Source: an uncultured Bacilli bacterium
Lineage (GTDB): Bacteria; Bacillota_I; Bacilli_A; RF39; UBA660
Assembly (NCBI GenBank): GCA_934102055.1
Contig: CAKOSE010000022.1
Location: 1-17,607 of the forward strand
Direction of reading: 5' to 3'
Length of the DNA: 17,607 nt
Made by a program: the position numbers and the translations under genes. Below, in pieces: positions 7,183-14,018 of the stretch (its first letter is position 1; every line of letters begins with the position of its first letter). The notes beneath the pieces are model-generated. The model saw only the letters and a program-made list of their open reading frames with translations. It was not told the origin of the DNA and made no database searches.

Positions 7183-7212
7183 GGACTAAAATATAAATTT
7201 TGGTTCTTTTTT
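7183..7212 (+). terminator. Rho-independent terminator after membrane protein gene
   Basis: GGACTAAAAT (7183-7192) pairs with ATTTTGGTTC (7197-7206) over ten positions with two G-U wobbles, around a four-base ATAA loop, followed by six Ts. Confidence 0.75.
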
Positions 7213-7226
7213 CTTAATTAAAATTC

Positions 7227-7255
7227 TTGCTTATAAAAATAAATCTTTATATAAT
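7227..7255 (+). promoter_or_regulatory. Sigma-A-type promoter before the decayed gene
   Basis: TTGCTT (7227-7232) and a perfect TATAAT (7250-7255) are separated by exactly 17 bases, about 43 bases before the ATG at 7298. It immediately follows the terminator at 7183-7212, so the transcription unit looks independent. Confidence 0.6.
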
Positions 7256-7297
7256 AAAAAACAAAGAAGAAATATCATAGCAAATACGGAGAAAAAA

Positions 7298-7734
7298 ATG
7301 ATTAGAACAAATAATGAAAATATATATACTTTATGACTACTATACTATATAAATATAGTAATAAAACTTGTAGCATGATAGCAAAAGATGATTTAGATAG
7401 ATTTGTGTTAAAAATAGAAGAAGCTTTAAATAAACATAATCAAGAAAAAGATAAATTAACTTACATTGACTAGTTAATCATAGAAACACCAATATATTAT
7501 GTAATAAATGATAATCAAAAAACAGTTTATTATGTTTTAAAACCAGGTATAAATATGAAACTAATAGAAAGAAAATTAGCATCTCTTCCGGCAGAATATT
7601 ATCAAGTTTTACAAGAAGATAGCATTTTAGAACCACTAGGACTTATAAATTACAATAATGAAATAGTTTTAAAATCAAACATTACAAAAGAAAACAAAAA
7701 CTCAAATAAAACTTCAGTTAGAATAAGAAAATAA
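7298..7734 (+). pseudogene. Decayed gene of unknown function (frameshift and in-frame TAG)
   Basis: ATG 7298, preceded by ACGGAGAA, opens a frame that stops at TGA 7334-7336. The coding sense continues in another frame from ATG 7333 for 46 codons, reaches TAG at 7471-7473, then continues in that same frame for 86 more codons to TAA 7732-7734. The downstream half still reads like protein (VYYVLKPGINMKLIERKLAS, then AEYYQVLQEDSILEPLGLIN). The original product would have been about 145 residues and soluble. TAG ends other genes here (for example at 4429, 5180 and 9901), so stop-codon reassignment is not the explanation. No family is recognised. A promoter and ribosome binding site remain intact, suggesting recent decay. 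Confidence 0.6.
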
Positions 7735-7772
7735 TCTTTTTTCAAAAACTCCCTTCATTTTACTGACAATTG

Positions 7773-7812
7773 ACATGTTTTCCTTTAGAAAACAAACAAA
7801 ACATGTTATAAT
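7773..7812 (+). promoter_or_regulatory. pcrA promoter region with 9-base inverted repeat
   Basis: A perfect TATAAT at 7807-7812 lies 16 bases before the pcrA ATG, with only a weak -35 (TTTAGA, 7784-7789) at 17-base spacing. ACATGTTTT (7773-7781) and its exact complement AAAACATGT (7798-7806) bracket the -35 region and abut the -10 box. This would suit an operator or a regulatory hairpin. The initiation point would leave a leader of only about ten bases. Confidence 0.45.
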
Positions 7813-7828
7813 CAAATAGGTGAAGTAT

Positions 7829-9901
7829 ATGCTTGAAAATTTAAACGATAAACAAATAGAAGCTGTTAAACACAAAGACGGACCTCTCTTAATTCTAGCA
7901 GGAGCAGGTTCTGGTAAGACAAAGGCCCTTACTACAAGAATAGCGTATTTAATCAAAGAATATGGTGTTAATCCAGAAAATATTTTAGCAATAACTTTTA
8001 CAAATAAAGCTGCTAAAGAAATGAAAGAAAGAATAGAAAAACTAATAGGAAAGACTAATTTACTAGCCTCAACTTTTCATTCCTTTGGGGTTAAAATCTT
8101 AAGAGAAAACTACGAAAGGCTAGGTTATAAAAATAATTTTGTTATTATGGATAGTGATGATAGTTTAACCCTTGTTAAGAAAATAATAAAAGATCTCGGA
8201 TATGATCCAAAAAGATTTAGCCCTTATATGATAAGAAATAAAATATCTAGTAATAAAAGTTGTTTCGTTATGCCAGATGAATATAAAAAATTTGTTCATT
8301 CCGAAGAAGACAATATTATCTATAAAGTTTACAAAAAATACCAAGAAATCCTTTTTAAAAATAATTCTGTAGATTTTGATGACTTACTAATCTTACCAAT
8401 AAAACTATTTAAAGAAAATAGTGATATCCTTGAATACTATAGAAAAAAATATAAGTACATAATGGTTGACGAATATCAAGATACTAATGAAGCACAGTAC
8501 ATCCTTATTAAGATGCTCGCAGCCAAATATAGAAACATTGCTTGTATTGGTGATAATGATCAAAGTATTTATATGTTTAGAGGAGCAAACTACAAAAATA
8601 TTCTTAATTTTGAAAAAGATTATCCCGATGCTAAAGTAATAATGCTTGAACAAAATTATAGATCTACTAAAAATATTCTAGATGCCGCCAATAGTGTAAT
8701 TAAAAACAACACTTTTAGAAAAGATAAAAACCTATGGAGCGACAAAGGTGAAGGGGAAAAACTCTCTTTTTACAAAGCATATGATGAAATAGACGAAGTA
8801 TTTTATATAATAAGAAAAATAAAAGAACTTATCTCTAAAGGAGTACCATATAAAGATATTGCTATACTTTATAGAACAAATGCCCAGTCAAGAGTATTTG
8901 AACAAGAACTATTAAAACAAAATATACCCTTTAGAATAGTAGGTAGTTTTTATTTCTATAGTAGAAAAGAAATAAAAGACTTGCTTGCATACCTAAGACT
9001 TATATTAAATAGTGATGACGATATAAGTTTAACAAGATGTATAAATACCCCCAAAAGAGGAATAGGGCCAAAAACTATAAGTGAAATAGAAGCAAACGCA
9101 AATACCTATAATACCAGCATGTACGAAGCAATAAAAGATGGAAAAACTCTAGACTTTAAAAAAGTAATAGAAGAACTAAAAGAAGATTTAAAATCATGTA
9201 CTTTGACTGAATTTATAGATAAAGTACTCGATAAAAGTGGAATGAAAAACGCCCTAAAAGAAGAAAAAAGTTTAGAAGCCGATATAAGACTTGAAAACTT
9301 AGAAGAATTTAAATCAGTTACAAAAAACTTTGAAGAAAGAGTAGGAATCATCTCCCTAGAAGAGTTTCTAACAGAAATAAGTCTAGTCTCAGACATAGAA
9401 GAATACAAAGACGATCCCAATAGAATAACACTTATGACAGTGCATTCCGTTAAAGGACTTGAATACCCTTATGTATTCTTAGCAGGCTTAGAAGAAGGAA
9501 TATTCCCCCATAGAAATTGCTATTCCAAAGATGAACTAGAAGAAGAAAGAAGACTCATGTATGTAGCAATAACAAGAGCCATGAAAAAACTATGGATAAC
9601 ATGTACCAAAAAAAGAATGATTTATGGCCAAGAAAGCCCTTCAATTCTAAGTAGATTCGTAAGAGAAATAGATCCAGATCTTATTGACGGAGAAACAAAA
9701 GAAGAACCAAAACCAGTAAAAAAAGAAAAAAGAATTTATAAAGAAGATAGAGTTTTTAATTATGGAGATAAAGTTCATCATGAAACATATGGTGATGGAG
9801 TAGTAATAGAAGTCACCAACACAATTTTAACAGTAGCATTTAATAAAGATATTGGTATAAAGAAAATACTAAAAAATCATAAAAGTATAAGGAGAGTGTA
9901 G
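7829..9901 (+). CDS. pcrA: ATP-dependent DNA helicase PcrA (UvrD/Rep family)
   Basis: Superfamily 1A 3'-5' helicase acting in DNA repair, replication restart and removal of recombinase or RNA polymerase from DNA. The 690-residue protein has all the family motifs in order: Walker A AGAGSGKT (24-31), AITFTNKAAKEMK (Ia), VDEYQDTN (II, Walker B), GDNDQSIYMFRGA (III), EQNYRST (IV), VHSVKGLEYPYVF (V) and RRLMYVAITRA (VI). The last 45 residues (FNYGDKVHHETYGDGVVIEV onward) form the Tudor-like tail that in Bacillus PcrA contacts RNA polymerase. I chose ATG 7829 because AGGTGA lies five bases upstream; a GTG at 7820 would include that site. It is a little shorter than typical PcrA (about 720-740). The next gene follows after one base; the usual partner ligA is not there. 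Confidence 0.96.
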   Translation: MLENLNDKQIEAVKHKDGPLLILAGAGSGKTKALTTRIAYLIKEYGVNPENILAITFTNKAAKEMKERIEKLIGKTNLLASTFHSFGVKILRENYERLGYKNNFVIMDSDDSLTLVKKIIKDLGYDPKRFSPYMIRNKISSNKSCFVMPDEYKKFVHSEEDNIIYKVYKKYQEILFKNNSVDFDDLLILPIKLFKENSDILEYYRKKYKYIMVDEYQDTNEAQYILIKMLAAKYRNIACIGDNDQSIYMFRGANYKNILNFEKDYPDAKVIMLEQNYRSTKNILDAANSVIKNNTFRKDKNLWSDKGEGEKLSFYKAYDEIDEVFYIIRKIKELISKGVPYKDIAILYRTNAQSRVFEQELLKQNIPFRIVGSFYFYSRKEIKDLLAYLRLILNSDDDISLTRCINTPKRGIGPKTISEIEANANTYNTSMYEAIKDGKTLDFKKVIEELKEDLKSCTLTEFIDKVLDKSGMKNALKEEKSLEADIRLENLEEFKSVTKNFEERVGIISLEEFLTEISLVSDIEEYKDDPNRITLMTVHSVKGLEYPYVFLAGLEEGIFPHRNCYSKDELEEERRLMYVAITRAMKKLWITCTKKRMIYGQESPSILSRFVREIDPDLIDGETKEEPKPVKKEKRIYKEDRVFNYGDKVHHETYGDGVVIEVTNTILTVAFNKDIGIKKILKNHKSIRRV

Positions 9902-9902
9902 T

Positions 9903-10808
9903 ATGAAAACATTAGTTATTTTAGCCGCAGGAATGGGTTCAAGATTCGGAGGCCTAAAACAAATAGAGCCAGTCGGACCAAATGGAGAATTTATAATAGA
10001 TTATTCCATATATGATGCCAAAAGATGTGGTTTTGAAAAAGTAATATTTATTATAAAAGAAGAAAACCTAGAAATCTTCGAAGAAACAATAGGAAAAAGG
10101 ATAAAACCTTATATCGATGTTTGTTATGCTTTTCAAAAAATAGAGGATATCCCAGAAGGCTATGAAGTCCCAAACAGAGAAAAACCTCTCGGAACAGGAC
10201 ATGCAATTTACTGTGCAAGACATTTAATAGATGGTGCTTTTGCCTTGATGAATGCTGATGATTTTTACGGTTATGGTGGTATAAAAGCAGTATCAGACTT
10301 TTTAGATACAGATTTAGACAAAGACGGAAAAGAAAACTATGCCTTAGTAGGGTACAAACTAAAAAATACAATCACAGAAAACGGTTCAGTAAAAAGAGGA
10401 GTTTGTAAAATAAGTGATGGAAAACTAGTAGGACTTGATGAAAGCCTAGTAGAAGAAGAAAACAATGTCCTAGTTAGAACCTCATTCAAAACAAATAAAA
10501 AAGAACCAGTAAAAGAAGACACACTAGTCTCTATGAACCTAATGGCCTTCCATCATAACTTCATCAAACATATAGAAGAAGAATTTATACCATTTCTAGA
10601 AAATAACAAAAACGATATGTCTAAGTGTGAATACCTAATGCCTGATGTCGTAACAAAAGAAATAAATGAAAACATCGCACAAGTAAAAGTCCTAAAAACA
10701 GATGAAAAATGGTATGGAATAACTTATAAAGAAGATAAACAAGAAGTAGTAAATGCAATTAAAGATATGATAGATAAAGGTATCTATAAAGAAAAGCTAT
10801 GGGATTAA
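9903..10808 (+). CDS. Sugar-phosphate nucleotidyltransferase family protein
   Basis: A 301-residue protein of the NTP-transferase fold that joins a nucleotide to a sugar phosphate. The N terminus has the signature AAGMGSRFGGLKQ (8-20), where the glycine-rich loop and K19 bind the NTP phosphates. PLGTGHAI (95-102) and NADDFYG (117-123), with the metal-binding aspartates, complete the active site. The length fits single-domain members without a C-terminal hexapeptide domain. It starts one base after the pcrA stop, with AAGGAGAG inside the end of pcrA, so the two are co-transcribed. The specific sugar and nucleotide are not deducible; GalU, RfbA and the choline or mannose types differ in regions I cannot align by eye. 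Confidence 0.88.
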   Translation: MKTLVILAAGMGSRFGGLKQIEPVGPNGEFIIDYSIYDAKRCGFEKVIFIIKEENLEIFEETIGKRIKPYIDVCYAFQKIEDIPEGYEVPNREKPLGTGHAIYCARHLIDGAFALMNADDFYGYGGIKAVSDFLDTDLDKDGKENYALVGYKLKNTITENGSVKRGVCKISDGKLVGLDESLVEEENNVLVRTSFKTNKKEPVKEDTLVSMNLMAFHHNFIKHIEEEFIPFLENNKNDMSKCEYLMPDVVTKEINENIAQVKVLKTDEKWYGITYKEDKQEVVNAIKDMIDKGIYKEKLWD

Positions 10809-10832
10809 AGAAGTGTTTGCTTCTTTTTTTTT
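10807..10832 (+). terminator. Rho-independent terminator after pcrA operon
   Basis: AAAGAAG (10807-10813) and CTTCTTT (10820-10826) form a stem around TGTTTG, followed by a T run to 10832. It overlaps the stop codon of the nucleotidyltransferase gene. Confidence 0.8.
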
Positions 10833-10930
10833 CATCATATAGGAAAGTGCTTGATTAGTAATAAAAAGACAAAATAAAAAATTAGAGTGTTAAAAGCATA
10901 TCTAAATTTCTTTAATTATATTGACAAATC

Positions 10931-10956
10931 TACTGATATTATGATGTTTATCAGTA
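10931..10956. promoter_or_regulatory. 8-base palindrome, probable operator
   Basis: TACTGATA (10931-10938) and TATCAGTA (10949-10956) are exact inverted copies separated by ten bases. They lie just after a TTGACA (10921-10926) and 22 bases before a decayed regulator-like gene. This is a typical layout for an autoregulatory binding site, and the gene that follows looks like a DNA-binding protein fragment. Confidence 0.4.
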
Positions 10957-10978
10957 AATTTTCAAGAGGAGGAAAACT

Positions 10979-11151
10979 ATGAAAAAGAGGACAATAAAAA
11001 AATTTACAGAAGAAAGTAACTTCGAAGTTATTAAATCAATTATGAAAATAAATAGCAGATATGTTACTTCAAAAGAACTAAATAATTTTTAAATACAAAG
11101 AATGTATCTAAATTCTATGTGGAAAAAAGAATTATGAGATTTTCAAGATAA
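10979..11151 (+). pseudogene. Truncated winged-helix-like protein, possibly an AbiEi-type antitoxin remnant
   Basis: ATG 10979 with a strong AGAGGAGG (10965-10972) opens a 37-residue frame ending at TAA 11090-11092. The stop comes from a T5 run; one extra T would continue the frame to TAA 11149-11151, giving about 57 residues with RYVTSKELNNF followed by a helix and IMRFSR. That pattern recalls the N-terminal winged helix of AbiEi-type antitoxins and related regulators (ITTKEL, recognition helix, then V-x-R-G-x-Y). It is short, lacks the usual G-x-Y end and has no partner toxin gene, so it is probably a relic. The family call is a guess from pattern. The frame loss could also be natural if the 37-residue peptide is the real product. 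Confidence 0.45.
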
Positions 11152-11167
11152 GCTTTAGTTTATCTTG
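11144..11167. terminator. AT-rich stem-loop next to tRNA gene
   Basis: CAAGATAA (11144-11151) and TTATCTTG (11160-11167) pair perfectly around GCTTTAGT. It lies between the 3' end of the decayed gene and the 3' end of the minus-strand tRNA, so it could end transcription from either side. The T run is poor in both directions. Confidence 0.35.
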
Positions 11168-11216
11168 TCTTCATCAACAAAAAAAAGACTTAACAAGCCT
11201 TTACAAATTTCTAAAA

Positions 11217-11293
11217 TGGCGCGCCCAGAAGGATTTGAACCCTCAACCTCTTGGTCCGTAGCCAAACGCTCTATCCAATTGAGCTATGGGCGC
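11217..11293 (-). tRNA. tRNA-Arg (anticodon ACG)
   Basis: On the minus strand the gene reads GCGCCCATAGC at the 5' end and closes with TGGGCGC-G-CCA. It has a seven-pair acceptor stem, a D arm (AGCTCAATTGGATAGAGC), an anticodon stem TTTGG/CCAAG around loop CTACGGA (anticodon ACG) and a T arm containing GGTTCAAATCC. CCA is encoded. A wobble A34 in ACG is normally deaminated to inosine, reading CGU, CGC and CGA. At 77 bases it is a complete and ordinary tRNA. Confidence 0.96.
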
Positions 11294-11311
11294 ACTTCAC
11301 AGAACATCTAA

Positions 11312-11340
11312 ATTATACTATAATATTTTATGTTTTTCAA
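11312..11340 (-). promoter_or_regulatory. Promoter of tRNA-Arg
   Basis: On the minus strand TTGAAA (11340-11335) and a perfect TATAAT (11317-11312) are 17 bases apart. The -10 box ends 18 bases before the tRNA 5' end. Confidence 0.8.
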
Positions 11341-11406
11341 GTGTTTTTGGGTTAAATCTATCTATAACTTTATAAAAAACTAATAATATATATCAGGGGT
11401 GGTATT

Positions 11407-12009
11407 ATATTAAGTATTAAAAAACGTCAACAGTATTTAAAAAATTCTGGTTTTTATAAAGGAAAAATAGATGGAATAGAAGGCACGCAAACAAAAAAAG
11501 CCTATAAAATGCTCCAAGAAAAGTATTTTGTAAGAAGTAGTGATATAGATGGAATCTATGGTAAAAATACTGAAACATTGCTTATTAATAAAGAAAGAGT
11601 AAGGTTATATACAAAAAACTTTAAACTCGAAGAATTTAAATGCGAATGTAATGGTAAATACTGTACAGGATATCCTAGCTTATTAAATATTAGATTACTT
11701 AAATATATCCAAACTATGAGAAATAGATATGGCGTGCTTATCATAACAAGTGCTTTAAGATGCATCAAATATAATAATCTAATCGGAGGAATAAGAGCCT
11801 CCAAACATACACAAGGAAAAGCAATAGATTTTTATACCAATTATTCCTCTAAAAGCTTTAATAACAGAAAAAAAATAATTGATTGGTATGCCAATAATGC
11901 TGCATTTATGAATTATTCATATTGCAACGGATACGCAAGAACTAAATACAGAAAAGAGTACCCAAGCGTACCTACCATGTACAAAAGTATTCATATTGAC
12001 GTTAAATAA
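11407..12009 (+). CDS. Peptidoglycan-binding domain plus M15 peptidase (D-Ala-D-Ala carboxypeptidase-like)
   Basis: A cell-wall hydrolase of about 200 residues that probably trims peptidoglycan cross-links or stem peptides. Residues 1-60 form a PG_binding_1 domain (RQQYLKNSGFYKGKIDGIEG, then DGIYGKNT). Residues 70-200 match the M15 zinc peptidase type, with FKLEEFKCEC, SALRCIKYN, the metal motif SKHTQGKAID (H134, D141) and the terminal HID (H196). The first ATG in frame (11509) would destroy the binding domain. Upstream, AGGGGTGG (11395-11402) points to ATA at 11407, with ATA TTA AGT ATT AAA where relatives would have ATG. It is either a rare ATA start or a recently lost start codon. No signal peptide is visible, as in phage or sporulation lysins. 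Confidence 0.8.
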   Translation: MLSIKKRQQYLKNSGFYKGKIDGIEGTQTKKAYKMLQEKYFVRSSDIDGIYGKNTETLLINKERVRLYTKNFKLEEFKCECNGKYCTGYPSLLNIRLLKYIQTMRNRYGVLIITSALRCIKYNNLIGGIRASKHTQGKAIDFYTNYSSKSFNNRKKIIDWYANNAAFMNYSYCNGYARTKYRKEYPSVPTMYKSIHIDVK

Positions 12010-12012
12010 AAG

Positions 12013-12038
12013 AAAGGTTCAAATAAGCGAACCTTTTT
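12013..12038. terminator. Bidirectional terminator between convergent genes
   Basis: AAAGGTTC (12013-12020) and GAACCTTT (12029-12036) form a perfect stem with an eight-base loop and a T run on the plus strand. On the minus strand the same stem is followed by TCTTTT. The hairpin includes the stop codon (12021-12019) of the minus-strand activase gene. Confidence 0.8.
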
Positions 12039-12960
12039 CACATCTATTACCCCATGCATCAATTATTTTTTTATCTTTCTTAATAGCAATTATTTCACAG
12101 TGATTAGGACATCTCTTACATTCATAACCCTTTGTTTCAAAATTCAAATCCAAAACACTGAAATTAAATATTTCTTCTTTTTCTTTTTTAGATAAAATAG
12201 CAACCCCAAGAGCCCCCATCAAATGACCATTTTCATCTGTTATAATTTTTTCCTTTGTAACTTTTTCGAATGCCTTAATTACCCCAATATTCTTACTAAC
12301 ACCACCTTGAAATACTATTGGTGTTTTAATCTTTTTACCCTTTGCTACATTATTCAAATAATTATTTACAACACTTTCACAAAGCCCTGCAATTATGTCT
12401 TCTTTTTTATGACCTATTTGTGCTTTATGTACTAAATCCGATTCTGCAAAAACAGTACATCTTGCTGCTATTTTAGTAGGTTTTTTTGACGTTAAAGCAA
12501 TTTCTCCAAAGTCTCTTATATCAATTCCAAGTCTTTTTGCTTGACTAGATAAAAAAGCACCAGTTCCTGCAGCACATAAAGTATTCATTGCATAATCCGT
12601 AACAACACCATTATCTAAAATAATAATTTTAGAATCCTGTCCACCAATTTCAAAAATTGTTTTTACATCTTTATATATAGAAGAAGTTCCTATCGCATGA
12701 GCAGTTATTTCATTCTTTATAACACTAGCTCCAATCATTATCCCGATCAATCTTCTAGCACTTCCAGTCGTCCCAGCAGACACTACTACATAATCACTTG
12801 GAAGATTCATCTTTAAACTATTTAGCAACTCCTTTACTGCACTTATAGGATCGCCTTTCGTATAGAGATACTCCTTTGCAATAATCTTATTATTCTCATC
12901 TATAATAACTCCTTTAGTAGATATTGATCCTATATCAATTCCTAAATAAGCTTTCTTCAT
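12019..12960 (-). CDS. BadF/BadG/BcrA/BcrD-type ATPase, 2-hydroxyacyl-CoA dehydratase activase-like
   Basis: A 313-residue member of the ASKHA ATPase superfamily. Known relatives (HgdC, BcrA/D) are homodimers with a bridging [4Fe-4S] cluster that use ATP hydrolysis to drive a low-potential electron into a dehydratase or reductase. Visible motifs are the phosphate loop GIDIGSISTK (7-16), SAGTTGSARR, EIGGQDSK (104-111) and the two cluster cysteines C129 (LCAAGTG) and C168 (AARCTVFAESD). A C-terminal extension has C281, C284, C288 and C307 (CKRCPNHC, later NRCEKG). This extension is absent from plain HgdC but typical of activases fused to DUF2229 proteins, and it could hold another cluster. The gene starts one base inside the stop of the gene at 12960-14018. 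The substrate enzyme is presumably encoded by the two upstream partners. Confidence 0.9.
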   Translation of the reverse strand: MKKAYLGIDIGSISTKGVIIDENNKIIAKEYLYTKGDPISAVKELLNSLKMNLPSDYVVVSAGTTGSARRLIGIMIGASVIKNEITAHAIGTSSIYKDVKTIFEIGGQDSKIIILDNGVVTDYAMNTLCAAGTGAFLSSQAKRLGIDIRDFGEIALTSKKPTKIAARCTVFAESDLVHKAQIGHKKEDIIAGLCESVVNNYLNNVAKGKKIKTPIVFQGGVSKNIGVIKAFEKVTKEKIITDENGHLMGALGVAILSKKEKEEIFNFSVLDLNFETKGYECKRCPNHCEIIAIKKDKKIIDAWGNRCEKGSLI

Positions 12961-14018
12961 TATTTCTTATCCTTTCTCATAGTTAACATATCAATAAATG
13001 CTTCTATTCTAGTTTTTAATCCCGTACTTGAAGTCTGTGTATCAAAAGATAAATACATAATTGGTATTTGTTTTTCATTTGATATTTTATTTAATATAGG
13101 AATAATCCCAACCTCCGGAGTACACCCAAACGGTTTTGTATGTATTATCCCATCATACTTTTTCTTTTTTAAATATAAAGTCCTATAGATATTATCACTA
13201 GCATCAGCCCCTTGTCTATATTTTAAATAATCCCTTGTTTTATATTTTACATATGGACTAAGTATTTTTTTAAATATAAGTAAATACGAAACATTAGTAA
13301 ACCTCTTAACACTTACTCCATACTTTTTAAGCTCATCTTCAAGATTATAAGTAGAAAAAGGTTCCATAGCGGTATATAACTCTCCAATTATACCTATTTT
13401 TAAACTAGGCTTTTTACCATGTACTTTTCTTAACTTTTTCTTATACTTTATATATGTTTTAATCGTTCTTAAAGTACTTGTCTCATCCTTTACTTCATTT
13501 ATATATTTAGCCCTTATCTTTTTCATATCTCCATCATGAACTTCTACTTTTTTTCTTTTATAATTATCCAGCTTATCCGAAAAAATTATTTTAGTAAAGA
13601 TAAGCATAAATTCCTTTAATAACTTTCTTCTTGTTAGATTCTTATTTAGTTCTCTTAACATCTTATATACATAATTAAAACTTGTTTTCCCTTTTTTTAT
13701 AAATTGACAAAATTTAAAGTCATACCCCAAATCTCTTAAGATCTTTTCTTGTAGCTCAGCATAGTTTCCATACCTACATCCCCCTCCAAATTGAAAAAGT
13801 ATATTTGCACCTTCATCAAGAGCTTCTATATAATTACCTAGATTATATTTAAAAGGTAAACATATAAAATCAGGTGAATACTTCTCTCCAAGTTCTACTG
13901 TTTTTTTCGTTATAGGAGGAGCAAGTTTTACCTTACACTTAGTAACATTTTCCATAAATGGTTTAACAAAGTAAGAGTAGTCCCCAAGATGAGGAAAAGA
14001 TATTTGATAATTATTCAT
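12960..14018 (-). CDS. 2-hydroxyacyl-CoA dehydratase-like protein (HgdB/DUF2229-related)
   Basis: A 352-residue protein resembling the C-terminal dehydratase-like half of giant activase fusion proteins (YjiL-type). Conserved points are PHLGDYSYFVKPF near the start, C53 in FICLPFKYNLGNY, FGGGCRYG with C81, a GIIGELYTAMEPFS block, HTKPFGCTPEVG with C299 and a final YLSFDTQTSSTGLKTRIEAF. The cysteines are placed as expected for iron-sulfur ligands in the HgdB superfamily (also used in double-cubane cluster proteins). It overlaps the upstream gene by eight bases and the activase gene by one base, so the three products are probably made in fixed ratio and act together. The true substrate is unknown; the small size argues against a classical 2-hydroxyglutaryl-CoA dehydratase. 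Confidence 0.82.
   Translation of the reverse strand: MNNYQISFPHLGDYSYFVKPFMENVTKCKVKLAPPITKKTVELGEKYSPDFICLPFKYNLGNYIEALDEGANILFQFGGGCRYGNYAELQEKILRDLGYDFKFCQFIKKGKTSFNYVYKMLRELNKNLTRRKLLKEFMLIFTKIIFSDKLDNYKRKKVEVHDGDMKKIRAKYINEVKDETSTLRTIKTYIKYKKKLRKVHGKKPSLKIGIIGELYTAMEPFSTYNLEDELKKYGVSVKRFTNVSYLLIFKKILSPYVKYKTRDYLKYRQGADASDNIYRTLYLKKKKYDGIIHTKPFGCTPEVGIIPILNKISNEKQIPIMYLSFDTQTSSTGLKTRIEAFIDMLTMRKDKK

Noticed and set aside
7471..7473. In-frame TAG as a recoded sense codon
   Set aside because: TAG ends several sound genes in this window, and there is no sign of a pyrrolysine or glutamine recoding context. A frameshift just upstream also supports simple decay.
7770..7775. Perfect TTGACA before pcrA taken as its -35 box
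   Set aside because: It lies 31 bases from the TATAAT, far beyond the 16-18 base spacing, and no other -10 sits at the right distance.
10051..10371. 106-codon minus-strand frame
   Set aside because: Antisense to the nucleotidyltransferase active-site region, with Leu/His-rich nonsense composition.
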